64,000 nt of DNA from Cynocephalus volans (lineage: Eukaryota > Chordata > Mammalia > Dermoptera > Cynocephalidae), in assembly GCF_027409185.1 (NCBI RefSeq), contig NC_084463.1:112846133-112910132 (forward strand), read 5' to 3'. The number at the start of each line of letters is the position of its first letter. Within the stretch, counting starts at the first letter, position 1. Under the pieces are notes generated by a model, which was given only the letters and a program-made list of their open reading frames with translations, was not told the DNA's origin and searched no databases. Below, one piece after another: positions 32,530 through 44,299 of this stretch. A program made the translations under genes and the position numbers.

Positions 32530-33704
32530 TAGGAAACTGTTGAGGAAACTGGTTGACTCTCTTCAAGATGAATAGAGAGAAAATCCTGGACAGGCCTTTG
32601 TGATGTTGGGTGTTGAACTCATGGCGGTGTTATTCCTGAAGGATTGTCTTAGGCTGTTTCTGAGACCAGAACTACAATAGGTGAGAATTTCTGAAAACAA
32701 CATTTCCTACAAACCTGTGCTAGTTTCGACCCAGTTGTTTCAAACTTGGTGCTATTCTGTAGATCAATTCATAAGTATTAAAAAAAAAAAGTTTCTCATC
32801 ATTCTTAGGACAGTGATTCAGCATTGGTTCATTTCCTTTTAGGCCGACAAAGTTTAATTTAGAAAGTTTTTCCCAGTGGAATTCTGAAAGCTTTGTATTG
32901 TGTGAAATTGGGGAATTGCAGATTATATTTTAGAACCTGTGTTCTTGGTGCTCTTGATCTTCCTATTTTTCAAATTTGCTTATATTTGTCTTTGGGAGAC
33001 CATGTAATGATGTCCTATGATGTACCCAAATGTATAAGGCAGGGAAATTGGGTGGAATTATAGAATATTTAAAAGAAATTTAAGTACTTTTAGTACCTAG
33101 CCTACAACCAAAATTCAATTCCTAGTGGTTCTTTTGATGCCACTGTTTATTTAGTTATTATATCACATAGTTTAAGCAGTGATTTTTGGCAGGAGCAGAG
33201 CGTTCAGACCAATATATGCACAGTAGCTTTCAGGTCTAGCCGAAGCAATGGCATCTGGAGAGCTCAGTTAGAGAACTGTTTCCTTGTCAGGGCGGTTCGC
33301 TGGGAGAAGTCATTTGAGGATCCTCTAGGTGCTGGGATCTTGGTCCCTCCACTTCTAGCTGGTGTGGAAGGAAGGTCTGGTAGGGAAGCCTCTGCTATTG
33401 GCTCTCCCTGTGACTTTGGGTAAGTCCTTTGGTTTCCCTGTTTGGGAAGATGATGCTGGACTAGCAGCCCCTCTAGCCTATTTTTGTGCTGTGCTTTAGA
33501 TTAAAGAGATAAAAGACCTGGAGAACTGTGTTGTTATCTGAGTCATCCCATCCATAACCCCCATGCTCCTTTCCCAAAGCCAGCTTTTGTGGAGGAGGAG
33601 TACTGCTGAGTTCACTTCATACCTCTTTTTTAGTTGTGCTAATTCCTGGTCCTCTGGGAGAATTTGTATAGGAAGGGAAGGGTGACAAGCCAGATTCCGC
33701 CTTA
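32530..33704. other. unique intronic sequence
   Basis: There is no supported exon. A MIR-like scrap lies at 33405-33475 (CTGTGACTTTGGGTAAGTCC). Confidence 0.4.
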
Positions 33705-33862
33705 AGTCTGTTCTTCAGTATTACCTCATTTAAACTTGAGTTCCGTTTGTAGTTGAGGAAAGTGAAGCTCAGAGAGGTTTTGTAACCTGCTCAGTGTCAC
33801 ACAGCGGGATTTTGAAATGAGTACATAGATCTGTGTGACTCCATAGTTGTCAGGCTAACAAA
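33705..33862 (-). repeat. MIR SINE, antisense
   Basis: TTGAGGAAAGTGAAGCTCAG, AGAGGTTTTGTAACCTGC and TCAGTGTCACACAGCGGG are MIR text in reverse. Confidence 0.82.
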
Positions 33863-34141
33863 GGACTGCATATTAAGTCATCTGCCAGTCTTATTGTGGC
33901 ATTGAAACAAGGTAGACTTCTCACTTAGTGTATTTTCCCATAAGAGAAGGGACATAATACTTTGTTTTGTGTTCTTGGTGGCCTATTTTACTTTATCTTC
34001 AATATAAACATGTGGCTAAGTTCCTAAAAAGTTGGGTGTGACCTAATTGAGCCTTTCAGAGGGGACTTGTCCTACTCCCGTCATTTGTCTTATTGAGAAA
34101 GGGCAAAGTTCACCACTTTGGTTTCAGTTTTAAAGGAATGA

Positions 34142-34183
34142 AGTCACCAGTGTGGGGACCCAGTACCCCTCACACTGGTGACT
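34142..34183. other. short imperfect hairpin in intron
   Basis: AGTCACCAGTGTGGGG at 34142-34157 can pair with CCCTCACACTGGTGACT at 34167-34183. This gives 13 + 3 paired bases with one bulged T and a 9-base loop. It is not inside a repeat I recognise. Confidence 0.7.
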
Positions 34184-34734
34184 GGTTATACTAGCCATTA
34201 AAAAGGAGAAGGCAGGTTTGCTGGGGGATGGTTTGATCCAAACAGGTCCTATAGGTGTATGTGTGTTTGTGGGGGGAGGGTTAAGTGGTTTGGAAGCTTG
34301 GAAGCAGACCTGCCAGTTTATCTAGTTTTGCTTTGGAATGTGCTTTGTTGGCAGTCAGTCAGAATAAGTTAGCCCCCTCCACCACCCTGGAGGCCTAGAT
34401 ATGGAAATAGCCTCATGCTGGGGATAGGGTTTGGGCAGATGACCTTGACTTCACTCCTAGATAATGGGAGTGTTTGGGAACCTTGGCAAATTTCTCTCTT
34501 CCCCACCCAGGTGACTTGCTGGAAAATTTGTCTTAGCCTGTGATATGTGATGGGCAATGGCAAGCGTGATGGGGAGAAGAAAGTTAACTGTGTTTGCTCA
34601 GAGCCCTTAATAATGAGACCTCTGAAAAAGACACTAGGGGCTTGGAAATGGGGTTGTTAACGGGGTTGATATGAATCTTTCACTCCTTGGTTGGTTTTTG
34701 GTGGGAGGGAGTGGGCTGGTTGATATTGTCTTTT

Positions 34735-35252
34735 TTTTTTTTTTTAAAGAAATCATAATTTTATTAATATTATTTTTTACATTCTAGGATGATGTTGTTG
34801 GAGCAGTTGGGAGAGAGGGGGAGAGGGGAAAGGAGAAGGAACTGGGATGGAAGAAGGGAGGAAGGAGGAGGGGTGGGATTGAGGCCTGTGGCACCTCCCT
34901 CATTCCCACAGGGGAGACCCAGCAGGCTTCCAGGAGTGGCTTCGTTATTGCTGAGTGCAGATATCAAGCGGGTGTGGCAAAAGCCCTCGCCCCACAGCAT
35001 CCCAGCTCTGGAACCCAGGGCCTTTCTTGCTGAGGCTTGGTTGTCATTGCTGGGCTGATTGCATGTGTGTGTTTGGGGGGGAGCGTGGCCGAGTCCCTCA
35101 GCCCCCAACTACACTGTGTCGGGAGAGCCTGGGGTGCTTTCTGTGGTGGCTTGGTGGTCACCACTGCGCTGGCTGTGGGTGTTGGGGGACGTGGCTAAGG
35201 CCTGAGGCCCCCACTGCCCAGGCTCAGGAAGCCTGGGGTGCTTCCTGCGGTG
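34735..35252 (-). mobile_element. TSD-flanked retroposon with ~105-bp tandem repeat and AATAAA signal
   Basis: The plus strand starts with a T-run (the tail in reverse). A minus-strand AATAAA lies at 34760-34765, 15-20 bases before the tail. Then come a purine-rich plus-strand stretch (34799-34880), a unique middle, and about 2.2 tandem units of ~105 bp. The units begin near 35018, 35127 and 35231, the last two with GCCTGGGGTGCTT. The direct repeat GATAT(T/C)GTCTTTT at 34722-34734 and 35253-35265 is a 13-bp target-site duplication with one mismatch. These are L1-type retroposition hallmarks. The source is not a gene or family I recognise: a composite SVA-like retroposon, a GC-rich L1 3' UTR or a processed transcript are all possible. 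It appears to stop inside the repeat array (5' truncation). Confidence 0.75.
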
Positions 35253-35494
35253 GATATCGTCTTTTCTTCCTGTCCACCTAGTTCTGGTGATTCTAAACTA
35301 AAAGGTGTTGAGGTCACTGATTTCCAATTTCTAGGACTTGTGCTGTTGTCTACCCCTCCTTCCCAGTACTTGCTTGCTCCTTTCTTAGTCTTCATACATT
35401 TCCCAATTTCCTTTTAGGTACTTCTGCTGTTGGCTGTTTTGGTGTTGCCGTAACTCTGTACACTTCCCTCCAGTGCTTAATGTATTTAGCAAAG

Positions 35495-35700
35495 TAGCCT
35501 AAAAGCATGGCTTTTAAGTCAGATTCTGGTTCCAATTCCCAGTTGTGCTTATTGGCTGTGTGATGTCAGGTAACTTATTTAATATCTCTGGGCTTCTATT
35601 TCCTCATCTGCAAAGTAGGGAAAAATCATAGTACTTCTCTGGGTGTGAGTGTAAATGAAATACAGTGAATGTCACACAGTGAGCCTCTCCATCGGTTCAC
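35495..35700 (+). repeat. MIR SINE
   Basis: AGCATGGCTTTTAAGTCAGA, TTATTGGCTGTGTGATGTCA, GGTAACTTATTTAATATCTC and TTTCCTCATCTGCAAAGTAG form a well-kept MIR. Confidence 0.85.
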
Positions 35701-36212
35701 CCAACCCATTTAGAAGTCTCCTGCTTCCCCTACCCTTCAGTTCTTATCCAAGGTCCTGAGGATTTTGTTCTAACAGTCTTGACAGGAGCTCATTTATTTG
35801 CTTTTTCGTCTTCCTCCTCTGGGTTTAGTTTCAAGCTTTTCCCCAGATTCCCCTCTTGGTGGATTTCCTGCTCTGTTGTTTTTCTCTCTTTCTTCAGGCA
35901 ATTTCTCTTCTGCTTTCATATTTTTGTTGTCCTCTTCCATCCCAACACACACACACACCCATCCCTCCCCCCTCCACTTTTCATCCCCCACCCCCGCCCT
36001 GCTCTTTGAGATTTTAGGGCACTGTCCCTGCAGTGCCTTACATTTCACCAAAAGTGGTCATCAGAAAAGCACCACTTCTCTATTCTGCTCTCTTTAACAC
36101 TGGGTTGAATCTTTTGGCTTGGAGCATTCCCAGCACTCTTAAGAATTGTTACTGTTTTGACAAGACATAACTACTTCTGATTCTCATTATGCTAATGAAC
36201 TTGTGGAATCAT
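35701..36212. other. unique intronic sequence, pyrimidine-rich
   Basis: There is a C/T-rich run at 35860-36000 with a short ACACACACAC at 35945-35956. ORFs on both strands here are low-complexity. Confidence 0.45.
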
Positions 36213-36415
36213 ACACATTTCCTCCACTTGACTTATCTGTTTGATGTTGGGCAGCCTCTTCAGTCTTTCTGAACCCCAGTTTCCTTACCTGTAAAGTGGA
36301 TATAGTAGTGTTTCCCTCACAGATTATTGAACAGGTCAAATGAGAGTTAGCACAATGCCTGGCAGAAGTGTCTCATGAATGTTTGCTGCTGATTATGGTG
36401 ACATTTGTGATTACC
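36213..36415 (+). repeat. MIR SINE
   Basis: TTGACTTATCTGTTTGATGT, GGCAGCCTCTTCAGTCTTTC, CAGTTTCCTTACCTGTAAAG and CACAATGCCTGGCAGA. Confidence 0.78.
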
Positions 36416-36489
36416 ATCATCCAGCAGCTGAAGTTAGAGTGCCAAGTACCTCTTCCATAGCATCTTTCTCTTTTTGAAGGATGGGGACA

Positions 36490-37610
36490 GGAACAGTGTC
36501 TTATTTTTATTTTAGGTTTTCAGTGTTTTTATATGGGAAAATTTAGTACAGTAGCGGGCAGCAGACCCCCACATACCCATCATTACTCAGCAACAGTCAT
36601 CAACTCATGGCCATCCTTGTTTCTTCTAAACCCCTGGCTTCTCCCCCACCACATTATTTGGAAGCCGTCCTAGGTATCATACTGTTTCTTCTGTAAATTT
36701 TTCAGTGAGTATTTAAAAAATATGACTCTGTTTATAAAAAACACCAATATGATATCGTGATCACACCAGCACTTTAATAATTACTTAATATCAAATATCT
36801 AGTCACTGTTGAAATTTCCTTGTCTCATAAATGTTTTCTCATAGTTGGTTTGCTCAAATCAGTGTCCAAACAAGATCAACAGGTTATATTTGGTTGCTGT
36901 GCTTCTTAAAACTCTTTAATCTATAGATCGCTCCTTTTTCTTTTTCCTTGTAATTGATTTGTTATAAAAGCCCATTGTTTCTCTTGTAGAGCTTCCCTCA
37001 TTCTGTATTTTGCACTTGCATCCTTATGGTGCTGTTTGTCCTGTTCTGATATCCTCTATGTCCTATAAGTGGGAATTTAGATCTATAAGCTTGATCTAAT
37101 TTAGGTTTCATTTTTTGACAGTAATATTTCATAACTAGTAATTCTGCCAGGAGGCACATAATGCCCACTTGTCAGTCTTTTTGTGATGTTAGCAGCATTG
37201 ATTGATGATCTCTAACTATATTTATTATTTCATGTGGGCTTTGCAAACTGGTGATATTCCAGTTCTCTCATTCTTTTATATAGAGAAACTTTTCTCTCAT
37301 CAACTATTGGGTTAACCTAATGTATAGTTTGTACAGGAAAGGCAGTTTTTTTTAAATTGGTTTTTGTTTGCATACCGTTATGCAATCATGGATTTTGAAT
37401 TAGTGGATGCGTTTGAATCCATTGCAGTTCCTTCTCTTATTGATACTCAAATTGTCCCATCTTGGGTGGCCACTGGGAGTTGCTTTAATTGGCTCTTGTG
37501 TCCTTTTGATGTGACCCAAACAGTCTTTGCTTCTTTGCTGTCTAGTCTTTTTTATATTCTGGGACTTAGAATGAACCATTTCTGCAGGGTTTGGGTTCCT
37601 TTTAGTGGGA
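36490..37610 (-). mobile_element. old antisense LINE fragment, probably L1ME-type
   Basis: TTGGGTGGCCACTGGGAGTT, GGCTCTTGTGTCCTTTTGAT and ATTCTGGGACTTAGAATGAA match an old L1 3' UTR in reverse as I remember it. The 36490-37300 portion is compatible but less certain. The ORF at 37364-37633 is part of this and not a gene. Confidence 0.5.
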
Positions 37611-38980
37611 AATGGTATTTATGTGTGTGCTAGGTTCTCTGCTGTCCTCCTCCCACGCCCCCTCCTTCGGTGGAAGAATCCTTTGCTCACTTTCAGAAAT
37701 GGATCCCACTTACCATGTCAGCTCTTCGATCTGTGGTAAAAGCTGTCCTTGCACACTTGTCTCATGCCCGGCCCCTTTGACTACTGTTTGCCACTTCCAT
37801 GTTTGTGCTTGTCATCTCGTCCTTTCCTCCCTTAAGAAAAAGACCAAGCTGAATGACCTATGGAGGGTTCGTGGTTTCACTCTTCCTGAAGGCCAAAGCT
37901 CACATTAATTTAGGCTTCATAGAAGACTTTAGTCACTGCCTCCACTTGTGTCTACAGGACAGTTTGTTCTACTCCTTGTCTGCATAGCAAGGAGGTGAGA
38001 GATTCCTTATCTGTTACCACTCTGAGCCATTCAGGCTGCAAGCTGTATTTTGATTATATCAGTGGGGCCATTTATACACATCTGTTTCAATAAATACTGG
38101 TTGAATTAAGCATTGTAATTTCCTTTCCTCCAAAGTGTTTAAAATAGAATATACTTAATGTCCCAGTTATTTAAAGAACTTATCACTAATCCATTATTTT
38201 TATAAGCTAAAAAAATGTTCATGGTTTAGTTTTAGGCAGATTTATGCATTGGAGTCGTAGTCGGAACACAGCTATTGTTTTGCCGCTGTGGGAATACGAT
38301 AGTAAGCCTATAAGTCTAAAATGAGTGTTTTTTGTTTAACAAGTCTGCTATTAAACTTATTTTTAGTAATTCCTGTCTTTTCTTCTTGGAAATTGTTGTA
38401 TGCCTATGTGGGTGCATCACAGAATATGCACTTAGGCAGAAAAAAAAAGTCTCATTTTAAAGACAAGCTATAATGCTTTCTTCAGAGGCTCCATTCAGGC
38501 CTGGAGTTTCAGCTCCAGTAATACTTTTTTGTTTTGTTGGTGAAACAAAGCCGTATGCGTTCACAGCACAGCCAACACAGCCTCTCAGCAGCATTGAGTT
38601 AGCAGTTGTGACATTATCATCATTCTCGACACCACTGAGAAATTAATCAGCATCCTAGTCTGTGAAATTTTGGATATATGTTTAACACCCCCACCCTGGC
38701 CTTTTTTGGGGGGTTGGGGGGTAAATGCAGCAAGCTTCATTTAATATTTCCTCTGTACTAAGGAAAGTACAGTATTGTAGGGGTCATTCTTTCCCCTTTC
38801 CTCCATGGGCACAGAGAGAAGGGGAAGAGCCTGTAATTCACAAGGCAGGTCTCTGTGCCCTGAGGTAAACTCAGTTTCACAAAAGGAATTTTCATTATGG
38901 TCCTGTGGCTCCCAAACATAGTGGAGGCTTCAGGAGGCAAGTGGTAAAAGCTACCAAAGAAAAAGCTGGACTGGAGCCAC

Positions 38981-38988
38981 TGACGTCA
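38981..38988. promoter_or_regulatory. intragenic CRE/ATF octamer
   Basis: A perfect TGACGTCA is followed by TGTCAG and, 30 bp on, by a small CpG-containing patch (CCAGCCGCGCAGCGCC). It lies outside any repeat I can identify, so it could be an enhancer or alternative promoter site. One octamer alone may be chance. Confidence 0.45.
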
Positions 38989-41830
38989 TGTCAGTAAATC
39001 TGTTGGAGGAGTCCAGCCGCGCAGCGCCTGCCAGCCAGCCCCTGCACTTTGGCCTTGCCTAGTCAACTGTTCTTACTGCTTCCTCCACCCCTTGCCCCCT
39101 AGACCAGCCTGCATTTTTGTTTTCTTTTTTTCCCCTCTCCCTCTGTGTGACTGGGCTTGTGTTGAAACCCGTAAATGCTTTGGAAAACCACCCCTGAACT
39201 TGGTCCTGTGCTTAATGTCCTATGTTGGTGGGTGGGAAGAACCCAAGGATTCGCAGGCTTGAGAACTTTTGCCTAGAGGAACTTCTCGGTGATGAATAAA
39301 TCCACAGGGGGACGTCTTGGTGTTACCTCCTGACATTGTGTACTTTTAAAGAGCTTTGCTCTTAAGTACTGGGCTGTGTGTATGTGGGCACATGTGCGTG
39401 CATGTGCAAATGTGTGCAGTGGGGGAAAGAGAAGACTGGTGAGAGCACGGGTGGAATACATACTTGTGGTCTTCCTGCAGAGGGTGATTTAAGAGAATAA
39501 GTTCCAATATGAGTCCTTTATTACCCATTACTCATTGATCTGCTAACCCTGAACTCTCCCTGGCATCTGTAACACTAAAATCTTGAGCTGCATGCTTCTG
39601 TGCGTCTTGGGTATTTAGTCACAACCCCAGATGGGCCTGCACTAAAATATTGCTGTGCTAAATCTATTTTTACATCTAGGGGAATGATGTCTAAAAATAA
39701 ACCTTATCCCACCTGTTATCCACTTTGGGGAAGTTTGGATGCTGTCACATTGCAGCCCATAGATTAAGTTGATCATGGCTTCTCATGTGATGTCCACATT
39801 CCACTTTCCCTGATGTTGGAATGATATTTTCATTGTTTCATTAACTGTCATCCTCCTGTTTGTTTTGCTATGAATATACATTTGCAAATAAGAGTGAAGC
39901 ATAGGTTCAGAAGGGTTTTGAAGTTCCCGAGTCTTAGGGTCAGAAACATATTAAAAGCAGTATGTTATCCATGAATCATGAGATGAGTCAGTTCCTGAAA
40001 CCACTACAAGCCTCATAGTTCTTGGCTACAAGCAAAAGCAGGAAATCCAGGCTTCAATAACTTCCTTTCCCAGTCCTGGCTATAGCTGTGTTGGTGGTTA
40101 GGTTCTGCTGCCTGTCTCTGTAAGCGGTAGGAAGATGTATGTCTGAGGAACAAAGGCACTCAACTCAATTTACTGAAACTGTTTATAATTTGTGGTCTTG
40201 ATCTGAATGTCGGGCTATGTTGGCACACCCTGCTCTGCTGTGCAGCCCTGCACCACTAGGCCAGTAAAGGCGACAGGCTGAGTCTGGGGAAATGCCCTGG
40301 CAAACACATGGCAAATGTTTCAAGGAGCTTTAGTGTTCCAGTGAATCCTAAAACTTGGGGGCATGCAAGCAGACACTAGGCAGGAAGCTCTGGATTCCAT
40401 ATGTATAGTTAAAGTACGACTTCTTTTGTTTGTTCTCCCAGTTTACAGAAACGGGTTAGGGTGGGGTGTGGGTTGAGAAGAGAGAGAATGAAGGAACACA
40501 CTCACTCGCCTGCCAGTCTGCCTTAGCTCTGGCCTGTCTCTTGCTTTTGCTTGCAATTTACTTCTTTATACATGGTCTTTTTTGTTTGTTTTTGTTTTTT
40601 CATTCCTTTTCCAGTGTTTCAGGCCAGTCTTCCTGACTTCAAAATCAATTTGATAACTGTTTCATTAAATATTTGAAAGGGTAAGGGAGAAGCATGGAGT
40701 TGTCTCCCAGTGTAATGGGTCTGCTGCATCTTGTATTTATTTTTCTTTTTTATGAGCAGCCCCTGCTTTGTCTATGTTCCCAAGTCAGAGCAGACTCAGG
40801 TTGGTGTTTCTGCCTGTGTGGAGTTGGTACTCACTGTTGTTGTATGCTTTACGTCTGAATTTATGGGCTTTTCGATCTTGGAAAAAATTAAATTGAGTGC
40901 GACTCGTTTTCATTTATCAACTCTTACGTTCTTTTCCTATGCTATTGGTGTTAGCTAGTTGTGGGGTTTGAGAAAATGAGAATGAAACGAAACCGTTCTT
41001 TTCCCATTGTAGGTTTATGTAGCGTCATTGGAAGTTCTGATAGAAGTCTAAAAATAGAGTGGGTAGACAAACCCTGTGAGAGGACACTGAGAAAGGAGGA
41101 AAAAAATCGAGACGACGAGCAGGCATATATCCAGGCTGTCTTTTAAATTGAGCTTGTTTCCAATTCATAGCTGGCAAAAGCTTAGAAAGGTCAAATTCTA
41201 TTTCAGACATTGTGAAGAATAAAATAAAAGCAAATGTGAAAGTTTGCCTGGCTGTTTAATGAAGCACAGCCAATTCAGTGCACAGCCAGGCTGGTGAGTG
41301 CCACTTTGTTCTTACCTGTCATTTGTATTTGTGTTTGGTTAATTTTCTGTTCAACTTCAGTCCAGACTAAAAGGTTCTGATAAGCTGCTGAGAAAGTCGG
41401 GCTCATTTTGATTTTAGAGGTTTGACTGGAGGTCATAAATTCTGACCTTGGTTTTCCAGATTTCAGGCTGGTACAAAAACCCCTTCGTTTTAGGTGAGTT
41501 TGTTCAGAAATCACTGTGAAGATATATTCCTCTTATTAACATGTGACGTGTTACTGTCTAAAGAGATTTTTTCCTTATGTTGCGAGAGGTAAAATCCAAT
41601 TATTTTTATTCGTTCTGCATTGATCTGAGAGTTAACTTCTTTTTTATGTAGATTTCAGGCTGGGATTAGAGACTAAATCCTGAATTGCTTACCATCTCTG
41701 GACTAAGTTGTTCGGGGCCAGGGATTGATTCATTAATTAAAATCAATGTAAATGGATTTGAAAGCCTCCTGTAACAGATTATCTTATTAGCAGCCACACA
41801 GAGCAGCCCATGATCTGTGAGGAATGTGTT

Positions 41831-41872
41831 TGTTGCCTTAGGTGAAATAGATGTTGCCTTAGGTGAAATAGA
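41831..41872. repeat. perfect 21-bp tandem duplication
   Basis: The unit TGTTGCCTTAGGTGAAATAG plus A occurs twice with no gap and no mismatch. A recent slippage or duplication event is implied. Confidence 0.95.
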
Positions 41873-42387
41873 CCCGGACTGAGGGACTCTTTGGGGCTGC
41901 TTTATGAAAACCCAGTGGCTTTTCTAAGGAAGGAGTCTCACTTAACCTTTACACTGGACAGATTCTTCCTACGGATGGAAAGTTATTTTATTTTTTGAGT
42001 CTGCTCCAGAAGGCTTGAGTTCTGTTTGTGTGGTGTGTGTCTCCCATGTGCCTGTATCTCTCCAATCCTTGCTTTCATCCTCTCCAGGACCGTTCCCTGT
42101 ATTAGCTAGGTTCTGCCCCTTCCCAGGCATGATTCCTGCTGAACTCTTCAGAGAAAAGGAGGAACCAGAAATAAATTCCTATTTGATAACAACAAAATGC
42201 TTTCTTCTCTGGCCCAAGCAACCAATGAGCAAGCTACAAAGAAGACGTTTATTTGTTATTTGAGGATCTGGCTGGATAGCTGTGCTTCCTTGGAGTGATG
42301 ATAAGAAGACAAGATGATACCTTTGGAGAATCTTGTGGCTTTAACAAGGGTCAGAGTTCATTCAGCTGCTGTCATTTATATTGTGTG

Positions 42388-42405
42388 TTTTTTTTTTTTT
42401 TTTTG
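42388..42405. repeat. poly-T run
   Basis: About 18 T's follow GTGTG. No SINE body is seen beside it, so it is probably a simple repeat. Confidence 0.85.
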
Positions 42406-43999
42406 TAATTGTGCTGGACAGGTAGATACTTTGTATAGTAAGACCAGCTTACTCATCTTTTCTCTGATGTTTGGATCAAAGGGGGACATCTGACCCATGC
42501 TTAGTTGAACTCTGTCTCCTGAATATTTTGGTATTGAGATAGTAGTCCTAGTTTGTCTTTGCTCACACTGTAGTTCAGAGGAGTAGATAGATGTTTGACC
42601 CATGGATACAGAGAAGCACGGAATAAAGCCACTTTGCAGAGAGACAGGCATAAAGCAGTTGTGTACAGGATGATATGAGAGACTTTGGGAATAGTTTCAT
42701 TGCCTGATGGTTCTCCATTTCCTGGTTCCCAAGTCTCATGAGGGCTAGCTTCAGTTCCTTATTCAGTGGTCTTCTGATAGACCTCTTAGCCTTATAATGA
42801 ACTCATATTCCCTTACCTTTTCTCCCTGCTTAGGTTAGTGGGAATGGGTTTCTGTTAATTGAAACCAAATGGTCTCTGGCCAGCTAGTTTGTTGGGAAAT
42901 AAGCCCTGTATGGTGTTCTGGAGGGTCCAAATCAGCAACGCCTGCTCAGATTGGTACCATGTGGCTTCTACCTGGTCTGTCATGCCGGGCTGCTCCCTCA
43001 GGCAAATCGAGCTGTTCTGGGCCCTCCAGTATGCATCTGGTCCATGTGGGCATCGTCTTGGTTCTTGGACTGATTAGCCGAGGAGGAACAAGAGTGTTTA
43101 CCCCCCCACAACTGACCCTGGGTCTCAGATGAACATTTCAAAGCTTTCCTTATGTCTTCATGCTACCTGGTGTGCCTTGTGGCTTTGTGGTGCTAGGTTC
43201 AAGAGTGGCAGGTGAAGAATTTTCCCAGTCATGCCTGGGGGCACTGACGAGTTCTGGTTGGCTGAGCACCTGGAAAGAGTCAAACCAGGTGTGTCATTAG
43301 TCCTAAGTGTCCTGCCTGGTGGCACCACCCCTCACTTCCTCCCCTCCCATCTCTGAGCAATGCGGAAGGCATGCTCTCGGTGGCCTTTGGCAAGTGCTTC
43401 CTGATGATGAATCTGGTAAATATATAGTGCACATGCTAAAGCCTCCTCTGTCAGGAAATCTTTGGAATTCAATGGATTTTATTAGCAAATAGATTAACTT
43501 TCTTGAGGAGATGTGTGTCCATGGGGATGATGTCAGAAACAAAATGCCTGCTTCCTCCACTGTTCCTGGATGGGGGCGGATGGCAGTGTCAATAAGTAGG
43601 GAGGAAGATTTTTGAGACTTAAATTTTTGAAATAACAGTAAAAATTATTTCAGAAGATAGAATTTTTTTGGAGAAAATGCTTGCACGTACACTAACAGAC
43701 ATGCGGATATGCAGTATTAGTTTGTTGGCATCTTTTACAAATTTAAAACTATTTTTAGTTTAGGCTTGATGGGACATGTTAAGTTTTACCTGTGTTGGTC
43801 ATAAAGTTTAGTTTGTATCTTTAGAAAGTGGAAATATGGAGGGTTTTATTTTTTTCATTTTCATCTTTTATTTGAAAGGGATATGGGAAAGGGAGAGCAT
43901 ATAGGAAGTTATCAGGATGTGGGTGTGAGGAATTCGGACTTTTATAAATGTGTTTCCAGCTATCATATATCTAATAAAAAAAAAAAACAAATATTCTTA

Positions 44000-44165
44000 T
44001 GGTGCTTTACAATTTACAAAGCTTTTTTTAGTAGGTTAGCTCATTTATCCTTCCCAACAACTTGGTTTTTGTACATGAAGAAGTGGAGACTGAGAGATTA
44101 GGAGGCTTGCCCAAGATCATGCAGCCAGTGAGTGAAGCTGTACATACTGGAACACCACTTACCAG
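44000..44165 (-). repeat. MIR SINE, antisense
   Basis: GTGGAGACTGAGAGATTAGG, CTTGCCCAAGATCATGCAG and CCAGTGAGTGAAGCTG are MIR text in reverse. Confidence 0.82.
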
Positions 44166-44299
44166 GCTCCCTGGTCCACTTGTGGTGTGCTCCCTCCTAT
44201 TGCCAGCCTCCGTTGGGGGAGGGGAATGTGCCCGTTGTACAATCTCTCCCCATCCCCTCTCCCCTCTAGTTACCCCCGATTTCTTCCCTCCTTCTGAAA

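Larger units (their letters stand above)
37611..43990. other. long unique intronic stretch
   Basis: About 6.4 kb contain no repeat that I can name except short runs, and no exon with open frame and splice sites. Points of interest inside are listed separately: a CRE at 38981, a 21-bp tandem duplication at 41831 and a T-run at 42388-42405. Confidence 0.45.

Noticed and set aside
34770-35108. Minus-strand 112-aa ORF ending shortly before an AATAAA
   Set aside because: Position relative to the poly(A) signal is gene-like, but the protein has no recognisable feature and the 5' part is tandem repeat. Kept only as part of the retroposon.
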